Below are positions 34,301-45,458 of a stretch of 64,000 nt of DNA, piece after piece. Positions within the stretch are counted from its first letter, which is position 1; every line of letters starts with the position of its first letter. The stretch is taken from contig JACTVC010000008.1 of assembly GCA_018417955.1 (NCBI GenBank), positions 620,001 through 684,000 of the forward strand. The letters are read 5' to 3'. Source of the stretch: Laccaria trichodermophora (Eukaryota > Basidiomycota > Agaricomycetes > Agaricales > Hydnangiaceae). Below the pieces are notes generated by a model. The model did not search any database, had not been told where the DNA came from, and saw only the letters and a program-made list of their open reading frames with translations. The translations under genes and the position numbers were made by a program.

Positions 34301-36054
34301 ATCAGAGCATTAGTTATGAAAAGTGCAATGAAATATCCTGAAATATTAATGAAAATCTCAATGAGAGGGCCTAACATTCTTAATGAAATATCTATTGAAA
34401 ACACAGAGCATCAGTTATGAAAAGCGCAATGAAATATCATGAAATGTTAATGAAAAATCCATTGAAAGCGCACAGAGTAATTAATGAAAATCACAATGAG
34501 AGGGCCTAACATTCTTAATGAAATATCTATTGAAAGATCAGAGCATTAGTTATGAAAAGCGCAATGAAATAGCCTGAAATACTAATGAAATATCTATTGA
34601 AACCACACTGAAACAGGAATGAAATAGTTAATGAAAGCCACCAAGACACTCAATGAAATATCCAGAGCGATATCTCATAAAGAGCGTGGACTTATACACA
34701 GAGCTCTTATGGCAAGTGCCTTAGTTATATGATAAAAGTGGTAGCCACCAGTCGTTTTTCCTTACTATCCAACCTAGATGTTACTGCCCTGTTGCCTGAC
34801 CCGATCCCAGTTCCCACCAATGACATGGGGATCGTAGGCAATAGCGGTCCAACCTCGGTCGAGCCCAAGCAGTCGGTTTCGAACTCACGCCGCGTCAATC
34901 CGCCTCATGCTGAAGAACTTCATCGTAAGTTCTTCTATGTTCTTATCGAACATCCTTTGCTTAAAAACTTAGTTGATACAGCACTTCATATCAAGGTGGA
35001 TTTAAGGTCCCTCAGTCCGCCACCGGCATTCGACATGCATGCAATCCAGCACGAGATCAGGAGACTCGGTCAAGACCAGACCGACATTCAAAACACTCTC
35101 CGCGAACAACAGGCTCAGGTGACCATCGTGTCAGAGCATACTGGCATCGACCCCAGCGCTCTTCTCCCCCCATTCGTGAACTCCACTTCACTCAGTGAAC
35201 GTCTGGCCTCCCTGGAGGAAATGACCCGAAGACTTCAAGACGTTGAATCTGCTGGCGATTGTCTGGCTGAACAAGTCAAAACTTTGGAAACGTTGTCGTG
35301 GTTTGAAGAGGAAAGAAGAATGAATGCACACAACGCGAGGATCGACCGATTTGAAGAGCTTCACCAAGCACGGTGGAAGGATGCCGAAGCCAGGCTCGAA
35401 CAACACGAGATGGACTTGTGCACGATAAGGGTTCAGCATGAAGCTTTTGAGGGGGAGGTGAGGAATTTGATCAAGGTGACGCCGGCTGCATTGCAAGAAC
35501 AGGTCGAGAAGTCTATGGCCGAACTTACGAACCGAGTCCACCAGGCCAAGCAAGCACAGGATACTCTGACGACATCATATAGGGCACTGACCGAGGGTCA
35601 GATAAAACTTGGTAACTGACAAACGATTGTGGAGCAAATTGTCCTCAATCATTTCGGACGCAAAGTCATGACCGATGCCCAGATCGATGCGACCAAGAGG
35701 ACGGCCGATATCGGCATCAACACGCTGAAGGGTACTATGGATATTGGCGTCAACACCGATCGATCAGCAGAGGAATCGGTCCAAGCAACGAGCCCGGCCC
35801 CAATCCAATCAGCAGCTCTGACGCCAGCGCAAGCTTTGAGCCTGGCTCCAGTTCAATCGGCAGCTGTACAAGCGTCGAGCCCACCTCCAATTTCCACAGC
35901 TCCGAATCTGGTTCAAGCTGAGAGCCCGGCCCCAATCTATTTGGCTCCCAAGCCAGTTCGTGCAACACGCCGCGGCCGATCACCCTCTCCCTTCACAGTT
36001 GGCACCAGGAGGTCTCCTCGGCTGATACCTTCATCTGGTATGTTCCCTACTTGA
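28306..36054 (+). pseudogene. Cys-cluster (zinc-binding) protein gene, split by a foldback element in intron, one nonsense codon
   Basis: ATG 28306. Exon 1 to 28482; the next exon follows an intron of 38 or 63 nt. The long exon encodes Pro/Ser-rich sequence, basic stretches and a Cys cluster near 29,327-29,450 (PCVACSRRKD...PC...CFTCNTGKTRC) that looks zinc-binding, then acidic/Lys runs. Two 43-nt introns (29,945-29,987; 30,138-30,180) and a third, also 43 nt once the inserted element is removed (30,268-30,294 plus 34,762-34,777), separate short exons with SSGIVADLGQ repeats. The last exon (from 34,778) has a long coiled coil (RLASLEEMTRRLQDVESAG region). An in-frame TGA at 35,617-35,619 is followed by 144 more codons in the same frame ending with a TRRSPRL motif. 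Function unknown; similar genes accompany mobile elements. Confidence 0.6.
30295..34753. mobile_element. Foldback element E1 (4459 bp), non-autonomous, hAT-like target duplication
   Basis: Flanked by the 8-bp direct repeat GTTTTTCC (30,287-30,294 and 34,754-34,761). Inserted in the third 43-nt intron of the host gene; two sister introns show the uninterrupted site. Ends are CACAAGTGGCTACCAC and, inverted, GACTGGTGGCTACCAC. Each arm is about 2 kb and nearly identical to the other: outer part with repeats of a tttcattaatatttcagg type, a 300-bp core (31,400-31,710 and 33,340-33,650), and an inner part with repeats of a gtttgtagtgtgcgctttt type. The arms meet at about 32,295 and 32,845; the loop region holds smaller inverted and direct repeats. 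No transposase gene inside. Confidence 0.92.
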
Positions 36055-36529
36055 TAGTAATGATTCAACATCTAAATGCCAGTTAGATGATCACCCTATA
36101 ACTCCCACTAATGAAGATCCACAATAATCAAATACTCCATATTTTGTAACGCCCTCTCTTGTAACTTCTTGTGAATATATAGGTTTTTTGTGTCATGTTC
36201 TTTGTAAAAGAGAAAAAGTACTGCAATCTTGAAGGAATACAACTAATCTGAGGGGTAAGCATTAGGTTCAGGGAACTCTGCCCAAGTGCTTTAGTACTTT
36301 CGAAAGGCCGGATTGTGTTCAATTTAGAAACGATGTCACCTTTGGAATGAACCCCGGTCCTGACCATCGGCTGCTGTAAAATATCTAGGCAGCCGAGCAC
36401 GGTTGCTTGAACCAGACCCGGTCGTTCCTGCTTGGTCTATAGGCCCATTCACTTGTCCAAGTCAACATCGGACAAAATAAAAGCAAAGGGGAAAAGAGAT
36501 ACCGATCCATCTAGAAAAGGGGTAAAAAG
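36055..36529. other. Intergenic, no gene recognised
   Basis: This is 3' flanking sequence of the preceding gene. A TTTTGT-rich stretch near 36,180-36,220 could be part of a 3' UTR. Nothing else can be supported. Confidence 0.4.
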
Positions 36530-37140
36530 CTGGCTGATCCAGAGCTTATGAATTGTCCACTTTCATCGGCCGACTGGGTAGCTGTATCCATTCGCTTGAC
36601 TAATCAGCCAAACCGTAACTACAATAATATGAATCCCACCAGCTGACCCATCACATCAGAATTTAAGGCTCTCGGCCGATCATGAACCCAGGAACATTCA
36701 AAACTGTCAGCCGACCTTGCATAGCTATCCTCCATCAGCCGATATACCACCTACCTCTCTGGGTTTACTTCCTGCTGATCCGGCTGTGCTAAAATTTACG
36801 TCGCTGGCCGACCCTTCACTACCTCAACAGTGGGGATGACATCGGCCAATTCATCAATACTAGGTTATTGTCTTATATCGGCCCATCAGCAGGCACCATT
36901 AACTATGGCCTGTTTGTATGTTCAGGGCTCTCAGTGTTGGTGGGTGATTCCTACTAACTGCCCTGGCTGTGCTAAATCTACATCACCGGCCAACCCTTCA
37001 TTACCTTATTCATGGGACTGCATCGGCCAATTCATCAACACCAGGTTATTGTCTCTTATCAGCCCATCAGCAGGCACCATCAACTATGGCCTGTTTGTAT
37101 GTTCGGGGCTCTCAGTGTTGGTGGGTGATTCCTACTAACT
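36530..37140 (-). repeat. Dispersed repeat R, block shared with 17.9 kb plus two tandem ~180-bp copies
   Basis: 36,530-36,840 matches 17,880-18,200. 36,838-36,965 and 37,018-37,140 are tandem copies (period about 180 bp; shared aactatggcctgtttgtatg and gctctcagtgttggtggg). Their outward reading matches the outer end at 12,510 in inverted orientation, so the 12.5- and 37.1-kb ends form a terminal-inverted-repeat-like pair, each abutting a Helitron fragment. Confidence 0.7.
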
Positions 37141-37145
37141 GCCCT

Positions 37146-38881
37146 GCAGGCGGAGCTTCCAGTGCTGGTAAATGAACCTGACCCTCATAGCAGCATGTTC
37201 CAAATGTGGGATTATGTTGGGTGCTGGACGCATATTTCTCTGCAAGCCAGTGTAGTGCCCCACAGTCTGGACATGGTACATCCATACGCCCAAGAGAATG
37301 GCATTCAATTGGATCCTGGTAAGGTTTCCTGGCCATGCAGAAGAGATTCACATGACAACGACGGCTGTGACGATTTGGAGGTGCTTGTGGAGCTGCTCAA
37401 AAGAGTTTAGAGATGACAAAAAAGGGAGAGATTTACGAATACCTGGCAATTGAACCACCCTTTCTCTTAGATTGGTCGCCTGTTCCTCCTGTCCCTCATC
37501 ACCATCTTCCTGTTCTTCTTGGTCTTCTTCATTGTCAGAGTCTTCATCCTCAATAAGGGCAGGTGGTTCTGTTGGAGAATAAGACTCAGAGTTGCAATAG
37601 GGGGGCTGAAGGTATGCACGGTTTTCATTGTAATCATCCCCTTGTACGAAATCTCAGATGTTAATTTCCTCTAAGAATATCATTTAGGGGAGCTATGGGA
37701 AACCAAATTTACTTAAAAGACTAACCATTAGCCTGTGATGCATGTCTGTGAGGACTATCATTCCGTCCAATCGCCTGAGTTGAAGGGGGGGTTGGCAACA
37801 TGCCCAAGCTGGATGGATTTCTAAACAACGAAACAACGATAGGATTGGCATGCAGTGCTTGGGCTGAATGTTGTTGAACTGGTCCTAGGAGTGATTGATT
37901 GCAATGAGCAACGTCATTAAATACACAAAAGAAATACTTACTTGCAGCTGGGGCTGGGGCATCTTGAGGTGTAGGAGTCTCAGGCCCTGGAGAAGGAGTT
38001 CGAGAGTGGTGAGGGCTTGCATATGCATTTTGCTGCTGCCTTGTCTGTTCAGCATGCGCATCGAGAACTCTTGCATTGAGCTTAAGGTGGTAGGCGAGTC
38101 AAAATTGTTATCACAAAAAGCAATGTTTGTAAAGTACTTACTGCCCACCTGGCATTGGGTATTGGAGCTGAAGGTGTAACTGGACGGGGTGTACAAACCA
38201 TAAACCCTGATGCATGGTCCGGATGGTCTGTTCCCTGTGTTAGCACATAAAGGAATGGACTCAAAAACATTTTGTATGCTTACTCTGATTATTTTCACCT
38301 CTGCCAACACTTTGTTGCTGTCATTCTCGCCTTTCACGTTTGCGCAGTTGTTGCTGACCCAAACAGCAGGCATTGGGAGTAGCTATACAACCAAAGAGGA
38401 CAGTTGCAGTGAGTGCTTGAGCAGTTAAAGGACGGCATGACAATTACCTTGGTTCGCCGGCAAGGCTTGATAGTGTTGAAGATGGGCCTGTTGGTGACAA
38501 CGTTGCTGACCCAAAGATCTCTTGCTTTGAGGCAGTTGCACCTGTTTCCATGGGGAGATAATCTGATGATTGGCTCCAACGGCAATTTGAGTAGAAGGAG
38601 GACTTGGTAATGGTATGTGATTCAGAAGAGGAGCAAGAGGGGTCTAAGAAGGTAGGATGACGCTTCTGTCACACAAAGTGAGTTGATAATATGCACCCCA
38701 TTCCCTATACCAACCCTTCTTGCTGATGTTTTGCATTCAGGTGGACTCAGAGCGTGGTTCTCATCCTCTGTGTTGCAGGGATGTTGCCTCCTTGGACTGT
38801 CTTGGAGGTTGTTCCAAGTCTCGCGCCTCCACTGGCAGGAATTCATCCTTGCCCTCTCTACAGCTCCAGGTAGGGGTGTAG
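37146..38881 (-). pseudogene. Helitron helicase, N-terminal part
   Basis: Minus-strand reading gives Gln-rich and Pro-rich N-terminal sequence, an acidic stretch (EDEDSDNEEDQEEQEDGDE near 37,540), an intron, then the conserved Helitron N-terminal block: LGRMDVPCPDCGALHW, a PTFGTCCYEG Cys motif and VHLPALEAPP, ending at about 37,146 where repeat R begins. Frames upstream of 37,700 are broken or multi-exonic and I could not build a full model. Orientation matches the C-terminal half at 10,142-12,530; about 700 residues including the Rep domain are missing between the two parts. Element A (38,890) is inserted at its upstream end, and similar sequence seems to resume at 45,459. Confidence 0.65.
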
Positions 38882-40586
38882 GTGTTTCAGAGGTCTTATC
38901 AGTGCCCCCCTAATTCCTGCAGGATTCCGGTCATTCCTGCGGATTCCGGTGGATTCCGGAGGAGTGAAATTTAGCAGAGAGGCCTGCTATTTTCTCCATT
39001 CCGGTGCTTTACCATTCCGGCGGAATTTTGGCATTCCGGAATTGTGACCGGAATGGTCCCTGGATTGGCAAAAACGGAATGCAACCGGAATCCGGTTTGT
39101 TTGGCAACGGCTTTCACGCTCATCCAAACACAACCCTCTCTCCTCCCACCACCACTGTCGTCGCTCCACGTAACTGCCCCCCTCACGTTGTGAGTGCCTG
39201 CCATGGGCTAAGCGACGTGAGGGGGCTCACATCGACCACCACGCCGCTCACCCGACATCCAACAATGTTGGCAACACCACAACGCTGTGCCACGTCACCA
39301 CGGCACACGAACCAGGTAAGCCCACAACCCCCTCTCCTCCCTCGTCTCTCAACACGAAAACCAGGTGCCACGTCGCTGACTGCGATGTGACACCCAAACG
39401 ACGGCAACAGGTCTCGAGGCCCCCACGGATACGATTTCTACACAACGGCCAACCCAAGACAATAAGAACACCCCACGACGGCACCACCCCACCCTCAAAC
39501 CACCCCAGCACTCCCAAAACAACATCCACAGCACCACCTCGCCCACGAAAACACCTCACCCAGTGCCCACGATGGCCGCCCAGCACCCACGACTGCACAA
39601 CGGCACACCCCATCCATGAAAACTCCCCACCGCCCACGAAATCACCCCAGCGTATACGAAAACAACACGCTGCCCACGAAACGAAGCCCAGCGCCCACCA
39701 ACGGACGCGAAACAACACCCCGCGGACACGAAACAGTGCCCAGCGCCCAGGTACACCGCCAGCGCCCACGAAACGACGCCCAGCGCCCATGACAACAGGA
39801 CGACGACCCTCCCCCTTGCTCCCTTCCCCCTTCCTCTACCATCCCATCCCTGTCCCTCCCCATTTCCATCTACCCCCATCCCCCACATCCATGACCTCCG
39901 TGAGCGCGCCCACGTCAACCAAACACCCACAACTCCTGTGATCGCCAACATCCCTCCCCCCTTCGCTTTTTTACACCACAACTGGACCAAACGACAACGC
40001 CGATGCATGCCCACATCAACTGACCACCTACAACAACCCCGTGAGCACCAACATCCCTTTCCCCTTCGCTTTTTTACACCACAACTGGACGAAACAACAA
40101 CGCCCACACGCGCCCACATCTGTGACCCCCCATGAGTGCCAACATCCCTCCCCCCTTCGCTTTTTTACACCACAACTAGACTAAACGACAACGCCCATGC
40201 GTGCCCACATCCACGAACCCTGTGAGCGTGCGCCGTGAGCGCGAATGTCCCTCCCCTCTTCGCTTTTTTACACAACTGGACCAAACGACGATGCCCCCCC
40301 TTTTCTTTTTAACATTACAACTAGCTGCCTTGAGTATAGTATGTAATGTAGAGTTTCGTAGCACTTGGTGTAGAGTTTCATAGCACTTGGTGTAGATTTT
40401 TCGTAGCATTCTAAATTTAGTTCAAATTTCCCAAAATGGAAGTTTCAAACCCTGAACCCTAAAGGTCTGGTGGCCATTCTTTCCTCTCACATCTTTCTTT
40501 CTTTCCCCCCACATCTTTCTTCCCCTCATCCTTTGTTCTTGCTGTCCCACTTCACTTTTTACCTTCTAACCTTGCTCTCTTCCATC

Positions 40587-42710
40587 ATGAGTGCAAGAGA
40601 GCTTCGTTCCTTACAAGCTGGGGTGAATTCTCCTCCCAAGCGAGGCCGGAAACATGGCCAGTCTAACACTGAGGCAAAAAAATCCAAGCGCGCCAAGGCC
40701 AACACCAAGAGTGATGGTGAGGAGAGTAATGAGGGAGAACCAGAGGTTGGGAAGGGCAAGGGAAAGACTGGTGGCAAGAAGGGGAAAAAAGCAAGGTGTG
40801 TAGCCTTTCTGATACCAGTACTTGCATATTAATCATTCTATTCAGGATGACAGGTGCGCAGCGGGCAGCCAGGGACAAGGTTGAGGATGATAAGGGTGTC
40901 CCAGCCAGTCTGACACCGTGAGCTTCTTTCTTTTATTTTTATGTGATTAATATTTATTATATTATATTGATAGTGTTGAACGAGCTCTTGAAGCTTCTGG
41001 CACATCTGTTGCACCTCCAAAGCGTACTGGTCACTCATCTGCTTCTTCTTTCCTCCCCCCTGCCCCCACTGTTTCCAGTAGTCGTTCTCGTATCAATTGT
41101 GAGCCTGTGGTTACTGCTGCACATGAAGAAACAAGTGATGAGAAGAGTGATGAGGAAGATGGTGATGAGGGCAGTGATGGTGATGAAAGAGGTGAGGAGC
41201 AGGAGGTCATCCGATTTGGCCCACCAAGAGGCCGTCGTCAGGCCAAGTCTGGTTCCAACCACCATGAGCCCTTGGCTGAAGGTAATATAATATATTATTG
41301 TTGTTGTTTCATTCATTTAATATCCTTTATAGACATTGTTAAAGCTCCTAGCAATGATCGCTTGGTTAAAGGTTTCATTTTGATTAATTTTGTTCATTTC
41401 ATCTATTTATTATACTTTCTAGATATTGATATTTCTAATCTTGCACCTCCTGAGAAGGAAGTGCCTGCCAATGGGTCCTCACGTTCTACAGGAGGCATTT
41501 TGCGTGGGCGTGCCCTTGGGAATTCTTTCAACATAGGTGACCCTGTTGGTGATGTGCCTCAAGATGTAGCCCCCCTTTCCCATGGTCGCATTAATGTCAC
41601 AATTGTGCAACAACCTCCTTCAGATATCATCATTCAGAATCCTACCTCAGTTCTAAACGTCAAGTCCCCCTGTTACGAAACATTGGGCCCACTCCTGAAA
41701 AAGGTTGCCAAGTCCTACTCTCCTGTTCGCAGTAAGTATTCAATTATTTATAAATCTACAAAGCTTAATAAACTTTTGTCTCAGATCAGAATTATCGTGT
41801 TTACGTTTTGGATCAGAAGCAGTGGTCCATCATGGGGCGTTATAACGTTGTAGTTGAGGATGATGAGGATGTTGTTTGGGAGGAAGATGAGATGGGTAAG
41901 GTGACTCATATTCTCTTGGTAGGTTTTATTGGTTGTGCTCTCTTTGAGTTTGGTTTCAATTATGTCTAGGAAAACGATCATGACCCAATGGTTGCCTCAG
42001 CAATTCCTCCATCATTCCATCAGCATTCTGTTTCTTTGGGTTCTCGTTCAGGATCTGTCCCTCGTTCTTTGTCAGTTCCTTCTGAGTCTCGTGGACAGTC
42101 TCTTGCTTCGTCTGTTAGTACATCTGAGGTGACAGGTCCTTCAAGGCTTTCAAAAGAAAGCAAAGCTCTTCTCTTAGACTATCTTGGGATTGACACAGAA
42201 CTTCCCTCTCTGGAACCATCTGGGTTACGCTCTGCTTACCAGAAGTTCAAGGCCATCACAAATGCTACCCCTAAGGTGATGGCCTTGGGCAAGGATGCTG
42301 AGTGGAAGGCATAGTTTAATGATGCAGCTATCTGGGTTCCCAGCATCATCACCTTCATTGATATTTTCATCGCCAAGTCACAGTTCTACCAAACTTGGAA
42401 GCCATTGTTTTTACAAGCACAGGAGTATCCAGATATGCGAGATTGGCTTGATGACTTGGAAGATTGCCTCTGTACTGAGGATTTGTGGGGGATTAAGACC
42501 AGTCGATCTCTGTCCTTTCCTGACTTGAAGAAGTGGCTTGAGGATAAAGATCGGGAGGGAGAGCTGAAGAGATGTGATCCCAAGGGGAAGAGAAAAGCCT
42601 CAGACAGTCCAAAGAAGAAGAATCGTGAGAAAGATCAACCACGGGTGCAGAGAAAGCACAAGAAGTTGAAAGAGGCAAGGGGTTCAGATGAGGAAGAAGC
42701 TTCTGAGTAA
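40587..42710 (+). CDS. Transposon A gene 1: charged protein of unknown function, one in-frame TAG
   Basis: ATG 40587 opens a short exon with basic patches (KRGRK, KKSKRAK) and Lys/Gly-rich sequence, likely nuclear. Several introns of 50-80 nt follow (donor GTGTGT near 40,796; others near 40,918, 41,281, 41,362, 41,731). The last large exon (from about 41,980) contains Ser-rich sequence, a LLLDYLGIDTELPSLEP block, then WVPSIITFIDIFIAKSQFYQTW and DMRDWLDDLEDCL, ending in Lys/Glu-rich sequence at TAA 42,708-42,710. TAG at 42,312-42,314 interrupts the frame in the middle of a conserved-looking stretch. I know this WVPSI...FxxIFIAKSQFYQTW type from mobile-element genes of Agaricomycetes, function unknown. 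It lies directly upstream of the transposase, same strand. Confidence 0.6.
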
Positions 42711-42779
42711 GTAGTGTTATGATTTTCTTTCTTTTCTTTTTGATGTGTTTGGAGTGTAAATGAAAGAAGAAATACTGAT

Positions 42780-45123
42780 TTGTACAATAGTTCTAGTTTC
42801 CTTTTCAGATTTACTTTTCTGCTCTTGTCATCAGCTATATCACTTGTATCCCAGCACTGGATTTTAGTCTGGCTCTTGATCTGGTCAAATCTAGTTTCAT
42901 TGGCATCTGCTACCTCTTCAGGGCAACGTCCTTTTCCAAATATTCCATTCAGCATATTTAGTGATGCAATCCAGACAATTTTTGGCTCTAATATTTCTTT
43001 GGCAACTGTTCTCACAATCTCATTCACACTATTTGAGAATCCCGATTTATTAAATCTTCATTTTCGTCAACAACAACGGATTTGTGGTGATGAAAACAAA
43101 GTGCAGATTTCAGGATGGATAATTGCATTGAGCAATGCACTGGTAAACAAACTTGGAAAGAAGAGGGTTGAAACTTTATTCTCTGAAAATGAACTTGCAC
43201 GAGAGCCAGATGAAAAGGCAAAAGTTGATCTTCTTGCTGGAAAGCTTGACAAGCTGGCTGGCTGCTTGAAACTATCAACATTTGATGAGAAGGGGGGTTA
43301 TAAAGGAAAATTACTCCCTCTATCACACAGCAAGATAGAACCAGCTTATGTCATTTGCCCCCCTTCATTTGCATGTGAAACTCAGAGTTGTAGTCCAAGA
43401 TCATTGCGTCAATCTACCAAAAGTAGTGACATACCATTGGTTACCTTGATCAAAGAGCAGAGAGTATACCAAGATGTCCCTGTGCTTACAGGAAAGTGTC
43501 CAAACTGTAAAACATTATACACAGCCGATCATGAAAGATTTGAAGATACATCAACTATTCAAAATACTTTGAAACGAGTCTATCTTAACTCAGCCAAATA
43601 TTTAAAAATTGGCCAATCAATCTGGACTGATCGTGGATTTGCAATGGCAGCTATAAATGCTATGTATAACTTTCATGCTTCAGCATCTGCTTTCTCAGAG
43701 TACTGGAATAATACATATGGAACAAAAGAAATTTCAATTTCACGAGCTCATGTCTGGCAAGCATTTGTTCAACAATCTGTTCGCACAATTGCTGAAGAAT
43801 CTGGAATTGATGCTGAATTTGATGATGGATTGAATATCAAAGAAGTTACTACTCAGGCATTTTCACTCTTGGGGGAAGATGGAGTCATCAGAGCTTCAGA
43901 AGGACATGCATGTGATGAATGTACTCAAAAACGCAGAGATACAAGTGATGTGGTTTTCAATAATCCAGCAGCAGTTGTTGGTGTTGATGCCACAGATGAT
44001 GATATTCCTGCTTTGGCAGCAGCTCCTGAAGAAATGGAAGTTGATGCACCTCAGGTCACTTCAGATAATGAGATGGATACTGATGATATCCCAAACATAA
44101 AAATGGTTGTTCTTGATGGTATAGTTATGGGTCCTCAGGTAAATGACTTTTACATTTTGTTCATGGAGTTTGTTTGTTCACAATGATTTTTTCTAGCACT
44201 GTGCATATGAGAATTGCACTAATGACCTCTCTAACTCTCGTGGTGGATCTCTATGTGATATACATCACATAATGCTTGCTACTCAATGCTTGGTCTGTGA
44301 CTGTAATAACCGAAGAGTAGAAAGAACACTTGCATGTGAACAGCACCAACCACAGTGGCATAAACATACAAAGAACAGCAAACGCCACAACCAGGCTGGA
44401 GTTCGCCGGATGTTACAACGCCCTGGGGAGAATAATCCTTGGGAGCCCCGTCGCAGAGGACCAAATCCCCAACAACATGATGAACCAAATGAAGAACCAC
44501 AGCCACCTCCCAATTACTTTTGTGCTGCTAGATTCTACTGTGTTGAAACTATTTGTGCACCTTGTGGTGTTGTTATTGCATGGGCCAAGTTTCCAAAATC
44601 AGAATCACCAACCAATATTTTGAACTTTCTAGCAAAGGTTTATCCAACAGAAGAATCAAGGCCTGATTATATCTGTATTGATAAAGGTTGTCAAGTGCTT
44701 GCAACAGCAGTAGCAAATGGAAGTTGGGAGATTTGGAAAAAGACTACTAGATTTATTGTGGATGCCTATCACTATATCAATCATCGAGTGGCAGACTTCC
44801 TATGTCGGAAATACTGTAATCCTTCACCTGGAGATGGATCTGCTCCAAATCTTGTAGTTATGGCCTATGATAAGAATGGACGACCATATTTGAAGCGAGC
44901 TTTCAATACACAGGTAATCAATGACTTATTTTCATTAAATATCAGCTCAATACTATAAATCTTTTAGGTTTGCGAACAACTCAATGCATGGCTTGGTGGT
45001 TATCAATCAATTCTCAAATGTATGACACCAGGAAATTTTAACTGGTTTTTACACACCATGTTATTCTATCACACAAAGTATGTCATCCACAAACAGGAGA
45101 TGAAGAGGAAAACTTGGGTTTAG
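42780..45123 (+). CDS. Transposon A gene 2: KDZ-type transposase with CxC cysteine clusters
   Basis: The frame is open from before 42,780; no ATG fits well and the true start may lie in an unseen upstream exon. Introns 44,139-44,196 and 44,914-44,967 (GTAAAT...CTAG and GTAATC...TTAG) are in frame. Cys clusters: CPNCKTLY (about 43,498), CDECTQ (about 43,912), and HCAYENC...CDIHH...CLVCDC...CEQH (44,197-44,345), matching the CxC5/CxC6-type clusters of KDZ-linked proteins. The core has ICIDKGCQ (Asp 44,680-44,682), VDAYHY (Asp 44,761-44,763) and CEQLNAWLGG (Glu 44,974-44,976), a plausible DDE set. TAG 45,121-45,123 ends the frame; an acidic EEENLGLDEDVQDDEDN tail follows in another frame to TAA near 45,154, so a frameshift near 45,085 is possible. 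Confidence 0.7.
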
Positions 45124-45458
45124 ATGAAGATGTTCAAGATGATGAGGATAACTAATAACAGTGAAGAGAAATGTGCAATCTTAGTGTGTGCAGAAATGTA
45201 TATTAGTGTACTACAGTAAAGAGAAGTGTGCAGAAGTGTATACTAGTGTAAATGTATGTAGAAAAGAGAAAAATTGTATCTGTTGTATCTATTTATGGTG
45301 GATTGTGATCTTAATCCTGCGGATTCCGGTGGATTCCACTGGATTCCGGTCCCATTCCTGTGGATTCCGCCAGAGTCCGGTCCCATTCCACCGGAATCCA
45401 CAGGAATGACCGGAGTCCGACAGGAATAGGTAGGGCACAATAAAGTACTGGTGTTTCA

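Larger units (their letters stand above)
38890..45450 (+). mobile_element. Complete DNA transposon A (6561 bp), KDZ type, 8-bp target duplication
   Basis: Flanked by GTGTTTCA (38,882-38,889 and 45,451-45,458). The left end starts GAGGTCTTATCAGTGCCCCC and the right end, inverted, starts CAGTACTTTATTGTGCCC, both followed by arrays of ATTCCGG/CCGGAAT-type short repeats. The left 1.5 kb is rich in gcccacgaaac-type repeats. Two plus-strand genes follow (40,587-42,710 and about 42,800-45,123). Element B at 49,277 shares both ends in opposite orientation. Confidence 0.88.
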
